Below, in pieces: positions 26,572 through 34,864 of a stretch of 64,000 bases of DNA. The translations under genes and the position numbers were made by a program. The notes beneath the pieces were generated by a model that did no database searches, was not told the DNA's origin, and worked only from the letters and a program-made list of their open reading frames with translations. The stretch comes from Gordonia pseudamarae. Its GTDB lineage: Bacteria > Actinomycetota > Actinomycetes > Mycobacteriales > Mycobacteriaceae. The DNA is taken from contig NZ_CP045809.1 of NCBI RefSeq assembly GCF_025273675.1, positions 2,728,001 through 2,792,000 on the forward strand, given 5' to 3'. Each line of letters starts with the position of its first letter. The first letter of the stretch is position 1.

Positions 26572-27486
26572 TCACCCCCTCTGGGGCTTGACAACTTCAT
26601 TGAGATTCTCCTCCGCCCTCGGCAGCCAGTGGGTGATGCGGCGGCCGAGCAGTTCGATGCCGCCGGAGGTGAGGGCGCCGAGGACGCCGATGGTGATCAT
26701 CCCGACGAACACCTGCCGGTAATCCACGACCGTGTACGCCTGCCATGTGCGGTATCCGATTCCGAATTGGCCGGAGATCATTTCCGCCGAGATCAGGCAG
26801 ATCCATGACACACCGATACCGACGGATACGCCGCTGAATACCCCGGGCGCGATTCCCGGCAGCACCACCCGGGTGATGACGTCCGATCGTGTTCCGCCCA
26901 TGGTGCGTACCGAGTCCTCCCAGATCGTGGGCAGGGCACGTACCGCGTGCCGGGTTGCCACCAGGATCGGGAAGAAGGCGGCGATGAACGTGATGAACAC
27001 GATGCCCACCTCGTCGGTCGGCAGAATCAGAATCGCGATGGGTACCAGTGCGATCGCCGGAATCGGCCGGACGACTTCGGTGAGCGTCCCCAGCGACAGC
27101 GACGCCGCCTGGGACCGCCCCAGCGCGATCCCCAGCGGCACGCCGACGGCCACGGCCAGCACGAAGCCCGAGGCAATCCGGATCACCGACTGCGCCACGT
27201 CTTTGTAGTAGGTGGCCGACGACAGGCTCGCCCCGAACGCGTCGGCGATCTCGGTCACCGAGGGCACTGTGCTGAATTTGGCCCACAGCTCCACGTCGTT
27301 GGCGGTGAGGAACTGCCAGACACCGGCCGCCGCGGCGAGCACAGCGACCCGGATACCCCATTCCCGCAGCCGTCCCGGACGGCGCCGGGTGTTGCCGCGA
27401 TAGACCGTCGGGGGCGTACCTGGTGTATCGGAGCTGCCGGCGACAACGACATCGACGGTGGGCGACTGTACGGTCGGGGCGCTCAT
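26572..27486 (-). CDS. ABC transporter permease, SsuC/TauC type, 3' end altered by IS110
   Basis: The ATG at 27486 overlaps the binding-protein stop (ATGA) and gives 304 residues. There are about six membrane segments and the BPD_transp_1 loop EDSVRTMGGTRSDVITRVVLP. The final residues KPQRG and the stop come from the insertion sequence. The reconstructed original ended ...EVVKVRTR with its stop overlapping the ATPase start. The change affects only a few terminal residues, so the protein may still fold, but coupling to the ATPase is lost. The family imports sulfonates, nitrate, taurine or related small anions. Confidence 0.88.
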   Translation of the reverse strand: MSAPTVQSPTVDVVVAGSSDTPGTPPTVYRGNTRRRPGRLREWGIRVAVLAAAAGVWQFLTANDVELWAKFSTVPSVTEIADAFGASLSSATYYKDVAQSVIRIASGFVLAVAVGVPLGIALGRSQAASLSLGTLTEVVRPIPAIALVPIAILILPTDEVGIVFITFIAAFFPILVATRHAVRALPTIWEDSVRTMGGTRSDVITRVVLPGIAPGVFSGVSVGIGVSWICLISAEMISGQFGIGYRTWQAYTVVDYRQVFVGMITIGVLGALTSGGIELLGRRITHWLPRAEENLNEVVKPQRG

Positions 27487-28934
27487 CGGGCGACCTGCCC
27501 GATTGCGGCCTCGTAGGTCACCGGGACCGCCCCGGGATGTTCCGAGCCGTAGGCGGCCGCGCTGTCGGCGGTGGTGAAGGCGAAGAATCGGTCGCCCTCG
27601 CGCAACCAAACCGCCTTGTCGGCGAACCAGCGGGTGCCCAGGCGCGGGTCGACGATGTATGCCGCGCGCACCGTATGCCCGTTGTCACGGGCTGCTCTGA
27701 CCGCCTTCAGCAGGCAGGTCGGGTCGGCGGCGGGTTGGGTGCGCGCATCGCCGGCAAGCCACAGTTCGGCCGCCGAGGAAGAGTTCACTTCTCTGTTGCA
27801 CAACGAGTCTCGTCCCTTGATGGTGAGTTCGTTCGTTCTCGCGACCAGTGCCGCCTCGTAGTCCTGGCCCGAGTCGGCGACCGCCCTGCGCAGCGGTTCG
27901 TCGTTGACAAACTCATCGATGTCCAGGTCGCGTTCGAAGCTGCCGATCGACTTCAGATACGGCTTGTCGCCTTTCAGCGCGGCGATGAGCGATGGTTTGA
28001 GCGCGGGATTGAAGTCGGTCCCGGCCGGCCCGTTGTACATGTACACCACCTCCGGGGGCAGTCCACTTCCGTCGGCCACCTTCTGTGCCGCCCCCAGCGG
28101 ATCGGCGACCAAGGACTGTGTGGCGTCCAGTTGTGCGCGCAGAAATGACTCGACCACGTCGGGGTGCCGGGCGGCGAATCGCGATCCGGCGACAACACCG
28201 TGCAGCGTCGGCACACCCAGTTCGGCACCGTCGTACAGCAGACGCGCCTTGTTCTGGAAGACCAGCAGACCGGGCCACGCGACAAACTGGGCCAGTGCGT
28301 CGACCTTGCCCGATTCCAGCGCGGACGCGCCGACCTGCGGCTGCTGATTGGTCACCGACACCCCGGCGACCGGGTCGATGCCGATGCGGTCCAATGCCTG
28401 GACCAAAGTGCCGTGGCCGGCCGACCCGACACTCGCCGAGATCTGCTTCCCACGCAGATCCGCCAGCGTGGTGAAGGACGAATCCTTGGGCACCACAACC
28501 ATGTTCAGCGCGCCCCGGGGACTGGATCCGGTGATGGACAGCATCTCGGTGCGGGTGCTGTCGTTCGCCGAAGCCCGGGAACCGTTGATCAGCAGCGGAT
28601 AGTCACCCATCGAACCGATGTCGATCTTCCCCGCGATCATTCCGGTGGTGATCGGCGCGCCGGTGTCGTAATCCTGCCAGGTCACGGTGTAGCGCTTGCC
28701 CGTTTTCGATGACAGTTCATCGAGCCGCTTCTCAAAATGTCCTTCGGCCCGCAGCAGTGTTCCTGCTGTCACGGTGTTGATCGTTTTCGACTGATAGCCG
28801 ACGACGACGGTGATCGCGTCACCGCCGTCGTCGCCGGTGCTCTCGAGTGAACATCCGGCGACGGTGCCGGACAGAACAGCGCTCACCGCGGCCACCACGG
28901 CGAAACGGGCATGACGAAACTTCGTAGGAGCCAT
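27483..28934 (-). CDS. ABC transporter substrate-binding lipoprotein with extra C-terminal NosL-like domain
   Basis: A 483-residue lipoprotein with signal peptide and lipobox VAGC (C28). Residues ~40-360 resemble periplasmic binding proteins of the SsuA/TauA/NMT1 type (VVGYQSKTINT, GDYPLLINGSR, LADLRGKQISASVGSAGHG, AGSRFAARHPDVVESFLRAQ). Residues ~385-483 form an added domain (SLCNREVN, AAYIVDPRLGTRWFADKAVWL, FFAFTTADSAAAYGSEHPG) that looks like the NosL/metal-chaperone fold, though this is from memory only. Two Cys there could form a disulfide or bind metal. It lies 75 bp after the ferredoxin gene. Ligand unknown. Confidence 0.83.
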   Translation of the reverse strand: MAPTKFRHARFAVVAAVSAVLSGTVAGCSLESTGDDGGDAITVVVGYQSKTINTVTAGTLLRAEGHFEKRLDELSSKTGKRYTVTWQDYDTGAPITTGMIAGKIDIGSMGDYPLLINGSRASANDSTRTEMLSITGSSPRGALNMVVVPKDSSFTTLADLRGKQISASVGSAGHGTLVQALDRIGIDPVAGVSVTNQQPQVGASALESGKVDALAQFVAWPGLLVFQNKARLLYDGAELGVPTLHGVVAGSRFAARHPDVVESFLRAQLDATQSLVADPLGAAQKVADGSGLPPEVVYMYNGPAGTDFNPALKPSLIAALKGDKPYLKSIGSFERDLDIDEFVNDEPLRRAVADSGQDYEAALVARTNELTIKGRDSLCNREVNSSSAAELWLAGDARTQPAADPTCLLKAVRAARDNGHTVRAAYIVDPRLGTRWFADKAVWLREGDRFFAFTTADSAAAYGSEHPGAVPVTYEAAIGQVAR

Positions 28935-29009
28935 CGTGATTCCTTGAGTAGGGCGAAAGAACAGGTGAGCTGTCGGCCGAGCCGGCGACGGGCTGTGTCG
29001 CGGGAACTG

Positions 29010-29237
29010 TCAGCGCAGCAGATAGGGCATGTTGATCGTCACCGCGCCGGTCGGGCAGCGCAGCGCGCACGGTCCGCAGTACCAGCATTCGTCGACGTGC
29101 ATGAAGGCCTTGCCATTGTCGGGATTGATGGCCAGCGAATCGAGCGGACACACTTCGACGCAGAGTGTGCACCCGGTAATACAGAGGGACTCGTCGATCG
29201 TGACAGGCACGTCGACACGTGAATTCACCTGGGCCAT
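29010..29237 (-). CDS. 2[4Fe-4S] ferredoxin, AprB-like partner
   Basis: A 75-residue protein with two iron-sulfur binding sets: C19-x3-C23-x2-C26-x3-C30-P and C51-x2-C54-x2-C57-x3-C61-P. The first set has three rather than the usual two residues between Cys 1 and 2. It resembles the ferredoxin core of AprB but lacks the long C-terminal tail that wraps AprA. Sharing an operon with the AprA-like flavoprotein, it is the likely electron donor or acceptor. The start ATG lies inside the GntR gene (13-bp overlap), so the two are co-transcribed. Confidence 0.9.
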   Translation of the reverse strand: MAQVNSRVDVPVTIDESLCITGCTLCVEVCPLDSLAINPDNGKAFMHVDECWYCGPCALRCPTGAVTINMPYLLR

Positions 29238-29977
29238 TGGTTCTCCGTACGTCGTTGGGCTGTGCTGCGCAGGCAGATCCGGTCGCTGCGCATGCGGATA
29301 TATTCGAGATCGACGGGCCGCCGCGCGGCACCGAGATGGGTGAGGCGTTCCAGGAGCAACAGCGGCGATCCGGAACCGACCTCCAGCTGGGCGGCGGTGT
29401 GCGGATCGGCGGCGATGGCCTCCACGGTCATCGAGGCGTGGTGCAGTGTTTCGCCCGCGATCATTTCCAGGAGCACGAACACGTCGTTGGCCTCCAGGTC
29501 GTGGTCGAGAAGCGGGATCCCCAGATCCGGAACGAGGTAGGTGACATCGAGGCTGATCGGTTCGTCGTCGAGATGGCGGATCCGTTCGATGTACACCGCC
29601 TGCGTGGTGCCGAGGCCGAGCTTGCCGGCCACCGCCCGCGGCGGGTCGACCAAGGTGGCCACGCGGACCACGTTGTGGACCTCCCCCACGTGTACGAAAG
29701 TCTCCTGGAGCCCTTGCAGGGCGTCGAGACCATGATCGAGTTTTCGGGCGACGACGTGCGTGCCGACGCGCGGTGCCCGATCTATGAGCCCTTCACCGCT
29801 CAGGATCGCCAACGCCTCCCGAATCGTGTTCCGGGAGACGTTGAAGTCGACGATGAGTGCGCGTTCGTCGAGGGATCCGGCGATGTCCCCGTCGTGGATT
29901 CCCCGACGCAGAACATCGGCCACCATGCGCGCATTGGCCGCGCGCGGCCTGCCGGTCCCCGTTGTTCTCATCTGCAT
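29225..29977 (-). CDS. GntR-family regulator, HutC/UTRA type
   Basis: A 250-residue protein. The winged helix-turn-helix occupies about 15-80 (LIVDFNVSRNTIREALAILSGEGLIDR), followed by a UTRA ligand-binding domain (AVYIERIRHLDDEPISLDVTYLVPDLG, SPLLLLERLTH). HutC-type regulators sense a small metabolite and usually control the operon they head. This gene is first in the ferredoxin/transporter/AprA-like operon and overlaps the ferredoxin gene, so it probably regulates it. The 252-bp region upstream (29978-30229) has no gene and must hold the promoter and operator; I did not find a clear GntR palindrome there. Confidence 0.88.
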   Translation of the reverse strand: MQMRTTGTGRPRAANARMVADVLRRGIHDGDIAGSLDERALIVDFNVSRNTIREALAILSGEGLIDRAPRVGTHVVARKLDHGLDALQGLQETFVHVGEVHNVVRVATLVDPPRAVAGKLGLGTTQAVYIERIRHLDDEPISLDVTYLVPDLGIPLLDHDLEANDVFVLLEMIAGETLHHASMTVEAIAADPHTAAQLEVGSGSPLLLLERLTHLGAARRPVDLEYIRMRSDRICLRSTAQRRTENQWPR

Positions 29978-30229
29978 GACTGGGACATTAGCGAGGGTTT
30001 TACATCCTCCGCCCGACCGCGGAAACCGGCGGCCGGACCTCCCGGCAATGCGCCATCGCGAGACCGCCGGGAATGATGTTGACCTGTGCGTTCAGCCGTC
30101 GGCAATCCCATTGCGCCACCGCAATGACCCGGTGCCCGAATAGAATCACGGCGCGCAAATTGTCCGCGGCGGACGGCCTGACCGATGCAGGGTCTGCGCA
30201 CCGGTCGAGCGGCACACCGCGCGCCGAAA

Positions 30230-30934
30230 TCAGCCGAGGGCCGCGGTGACTTGTCTGGCAGCCGAAACACCGTCGGCCAGCACTGTGGTCAGTGTCGGTG
30301 TCCGCACCCGCTCCGACGGCCCGGGGACCTCGGCCAGGCACAGTCGGGCCGCATACTCCTTGGCCGAGACCACGTCGGGCCGGTCGTCGGGGTAGGTGAA
30401 CGTCGAGGTCAGTCCACGATGTCCGCGGCCGGTCTCCTCCGGCCCCAGCACCAGCCTGTGCCGGAGCACCGGATGGTCACCGGCGTCCACCCGCAGCGAG
30501 CCCGACCACCTGCCCTCGGCCCCGGCGTCGAGGGTGCCCCGGCCGATCTGCACGTGCTCGGCGACAACGATCCGCGAGTCGGGATGCAGGTGCGCGCGGG
30601 TCGTGGTGGTGTGGTGGGCACCACCGGCGACGATGGTCGGTTCCGGCGCGCACACGAGGTCGCCACCCTCCTCGACCTCGATCACCCACCGCGCCACGGA
30701 ATCGGCCCGGTGTGCCGCGGGCAGCGCGATGGTCGCGGCCACCGAATGGAGACGGAGAACCGCTCCGGCCTCCACCACCACCCGGACCCGGATCTCATCG
30801 CCGCCCAGAGGTGTTGCCGCGGTGGAGATCAGGTGTATCCGAGACGGGCCGGTGCGGCGTACCGCGAACCCGCCGACGGACTCGGTGTAGATAGAGGCGT
30901 CGGAACGGGCGACGATCGTGACGTCAGTGAGCAT
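30230..30934 (-). CDS. ureD: Urease accessory protein UreD
   Basis: A 234-residue UreD/UreH-family scaffold that binds apo-urease and, with UreF and UreG, guides nickel into the active site. Family segments: [35 protein letters not shown] and EHVQIGRG. It overlaps the ureG 3' end by 11 bases and is the last gene of the urease operon. The spacer before the GntR-led operon is 252 bp. In M. tuberculosis ureD is also last and lies next to ndh. Confidence 0.9.
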   Translation of the reverse strand: MLTDVTIVARSDASIYTESVGGFAVRRTGPSRIHLISTAATPLGGDEIRVRVVVEAGAVLRLHSVAATIALPAAHRADSVARWVIEVEEGGDLVCAPEPTIVAGGAHHTTTTRAHLHPDSRIVVAEHVQIGRGTLDAGAEGRWSGSLRVDAGDHPVLRHRLVLGPEETGRGHRGLTSTFTYPDDRPDVVSAKEYAARLCLAEVPGPSERVRTPTLTTVLADGVSAARQVTAALG

Positions 30935-31649
30935 CGGCCGTTCGTGCCTCGACCGGCCGGGTGTCTGCCGTCGGGGCGTACTCGGCGAGCTGGGTACGCA
31001 CCCACGCCAGCACCTCGCCCGCCGACGGATCGTCGGTCAGCGAGATCAGTGCCGTCGGACGCCCGTCCCGGACCTTCGCCGAATCCCGGCGCATCACATC
31101 GAGATCGGCGTTGACACGCTCGGCCAGATCGGTCTTGTTGACCACCAGCAGGTCCGAATAGGTGACGCCCGGTCCGCCCTTGCGCGGCACCTTGTCACCA
31201 CCGGCCACGTCGATCACGAAGATCTGCACGTCGATCAGCCCGGTCGAGAAGGTCGCGGTGAGGTTGTCGCCACCGGACTCCACAAGGATCAGATCCAGCG
31301 GCGGATTCGCGGCGATCAGGTCGTCGATGGCGTCGAGGTTGGCGGTGATGTCGTCACGGATCGCGGTGTGCGGACAGCCGCCGGTCTGCACCGCGGTGAT
31401 GCGATTGTCGGGCAGCACGGCGTGCCGGCGCAGGAAGTCGGCATCCTCGGTGGTGTAGATGTCGTTGGTCACCACCGCCAGCGACAACTCGTCCCGAAGT
31501 TCCCGGCACAGCGCCGCCACCAGCGCGGTCTTTCCCGAACCGACCGGTCCGCCCACGCCGATTCGCAGCGCCTCCCCCGGTTCGCGGCGACGACGGGGGC
31601 GGTCATGGTCGTGGCTGTGTGGCTCACCGTCGATCAGATGGGGTGGCAT
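30924..31649 (-). CDS. ureG: Urease accessory GTPase UreG with His-rich N-terminus
   Basis: A 241-residue SIMIBI-class GTPase that delivers Ni2+ to urease. P-loop GGPVGSGKT at 33-41, metal-binding C92-P-H94 motif, the [12 protein letters not shown] segment and base-recognition NKTD. The N-terminal extension ([13 protein letters not shown]) is rich in His and Asp and may store or hand over nickel, helpful because no ureE gene is present. It lies 37 bp after ureF and overlaps ureD. Confidence 0.95.
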   Translation of the reverse strand: MPPHLIDGEPHSHDHDRPRRRREPGEALRIGVGGPVGSGKTALVAALCRELRDELSLAVVTNDIYTTEDADFLRRHAVLPDNRITAVQTGGCPHTAIRDDITANLDAIDDLIAANPPLDLILVESGGDNLTATFSTGLIDVQIFVIDVAGGDKVPRKGGPGVTYSDLLVVNKTDLAERVNADLDVMRRDSAKVRDGRPTALISLTDDPSAGEVLAWVRTQLAEYAPTADTRPVEARTADAH

Positions 31650-31686
31650 GGGCGTTCGGACTCCTTCGGATGTTGACGAATGCGGG

Positions 31687-32337
31687 TCATGACATGAACA
31701 GCGGCATATCGCGGCGCGCGTGCCGTTCGGCGAAGATATCGAACACCGGGTCGGACAGGTCGGCGAGACCGGCGCATGCCTCGCGGGCGACCCGCTCGCA
31801 CAACGGCGACAGTTCGGCGATCGTGATGGCGACGTCGGCGGGGTCGAGCGCCAACAGCCGCTGACCGGCGGTCGCCGAACCGCTCATCGTCGTGTACACC
31901 AACACCAGCGCCGTCCGCAGCGGCGACAGACCGGCCACCGCCCCCACCGATCCACTGATCACCGGAAGGTGACTGGCCGGACTGTGCTGTGACCAATCAT
32001 GCTGCGAATAAAGCCTTTTTGCCAGACGCACCATGCCCCTCCCCTGCGCATAGGACGCCGCGCGGGCGGCACCCGACGGGGTGCGCGCATCCATCTCGCG
32101 CTGTGCGCCCGGCACATCCAGGTCACCGCCGGCAACCTGGGCGGCCACCGATGCCGCCACCAGGCCCGTGGACTCCACCCGCCGGCGCAGAAAATCGGCG
32201 AGCGTGGCCACCGAACGCACATCGCCGTCGGCGACGGCCTGCTCCACGCCGCCCGAATGCACGTGTCCGCCCACCGGCAGCCGCGAATCCGCCAGGCTCA
32301 GCATCATCGCCAGCGGCGCCTGCTCGGAATCGACCAT
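31687..32337 (-). CDS. ureF: Urease accessory protein UreF
   Basis: A longer frame runs upstream, but the start at 32337 is clear: its ATG overlaps the ureC TGA by one base (TGATG), giving 216 residues. Family segments: [37 protein letters not shown] and [14 protein letters not shown]. UreF is helical and works with UreD and UreG to activate urease, enforcing the fidelity of nickel loading. It ends 37 bp before ureG. Confidence 0.93.
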   Translation of the reverse strand: MVDSEQAPLAMMLSLADSRLPVGGHVHSGGVEQAVADGDVRSVATLADFLRRRVESTGLVAASVAAQVAGGDLDVPGAQREMDARTPSGAARAASYAQGRGMVRLAKRLYSQHDWSQHSPASHLPVISGSVGAVAGLSPLRTALVLVYTTMSGSATAGQRLLALDPADVAITIAELSPLCERVAREACAGLADLSDPVFDIFAERHARRDMPLFMS

Positions 32338-34055
32338 CAGAACAAGAAGTACCGTTGCGCCATGGGCAGTTCGGCCACGGGCTCGGACTCCCACACCTGG
32401 CCGTCCACCCGGACGGTGAAGGTGTCCGGATCGACCTCGATACGCGGGCAGGCATCGTTGCCGGGCATATCGGCCTTGCCGACACTCCGGGTGTTCTTGA
32501 CCGGCACCAGCTTCCGGTCCACCCCGATCCGCCCCGCGAGGTCGCCGGGCGCACCGGGGGCGACGAAACTGATCGAGGTGGCCGCCGCGGCGTTGGGCGC
32601 CGCACCGAACATCGGCCGCGGCAGCACCGGTTGCGGGGTGGGAATCGAGGCGTTGGCGTCGCCCATCGCCGCCCACGCGATCGCGCCGCCCTTGATGACC
32701 AGATCGGGACGCACCCCGAAGAACGCCGGATCCCACAACACCAGATCGGCCAGCTTGCCCTCCTCCACCGAACCGATCTCGTCGTCGAAGCCGTGCGCGA
32801 CGGCCGGACAGATCGTGTACTTGGCGACGTAACGCCGGGCGCGGACATTGTCGGCGCGGCCGTCGCCGGGCAGCGAACCACGCTTGACCTTCATCACGTG
32901 GGCGGTCTGCCAGGTGCGCAGCACCACCTCGCCGATACGGCCCATCGCCTGCGAATCCGAGCCGATCATCGAGATCGCACCCAGGTCGTGCAGCAGATCT
33001 TCCGCGGCGATCGTCGACGGCCGGATACGGCTCTCGGCGAACGCCAGATCCTCGGGCACCGTCGGATTGAGGTGATGGCACACCATCAGCATGTCGAGAT
33101 GTTCGTCGAGGGTGTTGACGGTATGCGGACGCGTCGGATTGGTCGAGGAGGGCAGCACATTCGGGTAGCCGGCGACGGTGATGATATCCGGCGCGTGCCC
33201 GCCGCCGGCTCCCTCGGTGTGATAGGCGTGGATGCCGCGCCCGGCGATGGCGCCGAGCGTCGCCTCCACGAAACCGGCCTCGTTGAGGGTGTCCGAATGC
33301 AGGGCCACCTGCACACCCGTCTCGTCGGCCACCCGCAGGCAGGCGTCGATCGCGGCGGGTGTGGACCCCCAGTCCTCGTGCAGTTTGAAGCCGGAGGCGC
33401 CGGCCAGGATCTGCTCGTGCATCGCCGCGGCGCTGACGGTGTTGCCCTTGCCGAGCAGCGCGATGTTCATCGGCCAGTGATCGGTGGCCGCGAGGATCGA
33501 CGCCAGGTGCCAGGCGCCCGGGGTGACGGTGGTGGCCTTGCTACCCTCGGCCGGGCCGGTGCCGCCGCCGATGAGAGTGGTGATGCCGTTACCCAGTGCC
33601 TCGTCCATGATCTGCGGGCAGATGAAATGCACGTGGCAGTCGATGGCACCGGCGGTGATGATCTTGCCGTTGCCGGCGATCACCTCGGTCGAAGGGCCGA
33701 TGACCAGCTTCGGATGCACCCCGGTCATCGTGTCCGGATTACCCGCTTTGCCCATCGCGACGATCCGGCCGTCCCGAATGCCCAGGTCGGCCTTGATGAT
33801 CCCCCAGTGGTCGAGGATCACCACACCGGTGATGACGGTGTCGGGGGAACCGTCGGCCCGGGTGGCCCGGCTCTGGCCCATCGACTCGCGGATCACCTTG
33901 CCGCCGCCGAACACCGCCTCCTCGCCGGCCAGCCCGGGGCCACCGGAACGGTCCTCGGTGACCTCGATCAGCAGGTCGGTGTCGGCGAGCCTGATCCGGT
34001 CGCCGGTGGTCGGCCCGAACAGTTGCGCGTAGCGGTCGCGTCCGAGAAGTGCCAT
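32337..34055 (-). CDS. ureC: Urease alpha subunit
   Basis: A 572-residue catalytic subunit that hydrolyses urea to ammonia and carbamate. All nickel ligands are present: H141, H143, carbamylated-lysine site K224 (GFKLHEDWG), H253, H279 and D367. The flap residues C326 and H327 (MVCHH) are also there. Numbering is offset by seven from the Klebsiella enzyme throughout, so no deletion affects the core. It starts one base after the ureAB stop and overlaps ureF by one base. Confidence 0.97.
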   Translation of the reverse strand: MALLGRDRYAQLFGPTTGDRIRLADTDLLIEVTEDRSGGPGLAGEEAVFGGGKVIRESMGQSRATRADGSPDTVITGVVILDHWGIIKADLGIRDGRIVAMGKAGNPDTMTGVHPKLVIGPSTEVIAGNGKIITAGAIDCHVHFICPQIMDEALGNGITTLIGGGTGPAEGSKATTVTPGAWHLASILAATDHWPMNIALLGKGNTVSAAAMHEQILAGASGFKLHEDWGSTPAAIDACLRVADETGVQVALHSDTLNEAGFVEATLGAIAGRGIHAYHTEGAGGGHAPDIITVAGYPNVLPSSTNPTRPHTVNTLDEHLDMLMVCHHLNPTVPEDLAFAESRIRPSTIAAEDLLHDLGAISMIGSDSQAMGRIGEVVLRTWQTAHVMKVKRGSLPGDGRADNVRARRYVAKYTICPAVAHGFDDEIGSVEEGKLADLVLWDPAFFGVRPDLVIKGGAIAWAAMGDANASIPTPQPVLPRPMFGAAPNAAAATSISFVAPGAPGDLAGRIGVDRKLVPVKNTRSVGKADMPGNDACPRIEVDPDTFTVRVDGQVWESEPVAELPMAQRYFLF

Positions 34056-34056
34056 G

Positions 34057-34716
34057 TCAGATCTCCTCGCTGATACCGGAGCTGGTGGGTGCGTCGAGCC
34101 GTCCGGGTGCGTCGAGCGAGATGCCGTAGACCTCGCGGGTACCGCCGAGCGGGACCAGCGTCACCGTCATCTCGATGCCCGGTTCGAACCGCACCGCGGT
34201 GCCCGCGGGGATGTCGAGGCGCCGGCCGTATGCGGCGGTCCGGTCGAAGTCGAGTGCGCCGTTGGCCTGCGGGAAATGCACGTGGCTGCCGACCTGGACC
34301 GGCCGATCACCGGTGTTGGTGACGGTGATCGGCACCGGCTCGGCACCGACGTTCAACTCGATGTCGCCGTCCTCGGCGATCACCTGACCCGGAATCACCG
34401 CCGACCCCGGCCCGGGGTCGATCGGACGGTGCACGGTGACCAGTTTGGTGCCGTCGGGGAATGTCGCCTCCACCTGCACGTCGTGCAGCATCTCGGGGAT
34501 CCCGTCGAGGACGTCGTCGCGGGTCAGCACGCCGCGGCCCGAGGTCATCAGTTCGGCCACCGAACGTCCGTCGCGGGCTCCTTCCAGGACGTGCTCGGTG
34601 ATCAGCGCGACGGCCTCGGGATGGTTGAGTGCGAGCCCGCGGGCCCGTCGTCGCCGGGCCACGTCCGCGGCGTAGGAAACCAGCAGCCGCTCTTGCTCAT
34701 GTGGCGACAGGCGCAC
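34057..34716 (-). CDS. ureAB: Fused urease gamma-beta subunit (UreA-UreB)
   Basis: A 219-residue fusion. Residues 1-100 are the gamma subunit ([62 protein letters not shown]). Residues ~103-205 are the beta subunit ([51 protein letters not shown]). Most actinobacteria, including M. tuberculosis, encode these separately; fusions occur in some other lineages. It is first in the urease operon ureAB-C-F-G-D. The 148-bp spacer upstream should contain the promoter. Confidence 0.95.
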   Translation of the reverse strand: MRLSPHEQERLLVSYAADVARRRRARGLALNHPEAVALITEHVLEGARDGRSVAELMTSGRGVLTRDDVLDGIPEMLHDVQVEATFPDGTKLVTVHRPIDPGPGSAVIPGQVIAEDGDIELNVGAEPVPITVTNTGDRPVQVGSHVHFPQANGALDFDRTAAYGRRLDIPAGTAVRFEPGIEMTVTLVPLGGTREVYGISLDAPGRLDAPTSSGISEEI

Positions 34717-34864
34717 AGATCCATCTCCTCAACATCATCGTGTGGCCCAGGACGTGTGCCATCGTGGGCGATCGGCGTGTGGGGCCGTCTTCGGTCCCGC
34801 CATCCTGCCACGGGTCGACGGTATCGGCGCGGCGAGCCGGTGACCCCGGCTCGCTCCGCGCCGG

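Larger units (their letters stand above)
25103..26588 (+). mobile_element. IS110-family insertion sequence (1,486 bp) inside the ABC operon
   Basis: The ends were inferred by reconstruction. CT occurs at 25101-25102 and at 26587-26588. Deleting 25103-26588 joins the permease frame to GTA AGG ACA CGA TGA, which ends in an ATGA overlap with the ATPase start, the same junction type as the other transporter joins. No inverted repeats or target duplication beyond CT were seen, as is normal for IS110. The 5' non-coding end is ~240 nt and the 3' end ~33 nt, fitting the IS110 group, which carries its guide RNA upstream of the transposase. The element points against the host operon. Confidence 0.85.

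Noticed and set aside
26599..26605. attgaga shared by the right flank and the IS110 non-coding region as a second guide
   Set aside because: Seven bases, far from the core and likely to occur by chance.
29968..30341. Minus-strand open frame with a protein-like stretch (VILFGHRVIAVAQWDCRRLNAQVNIIPGG) in the GntR-ureD spacer
   Set aside because: It overlaps ureD and has no start, ribosome-binding site or recognised family. It may be a gene remnant but cannot be supported.
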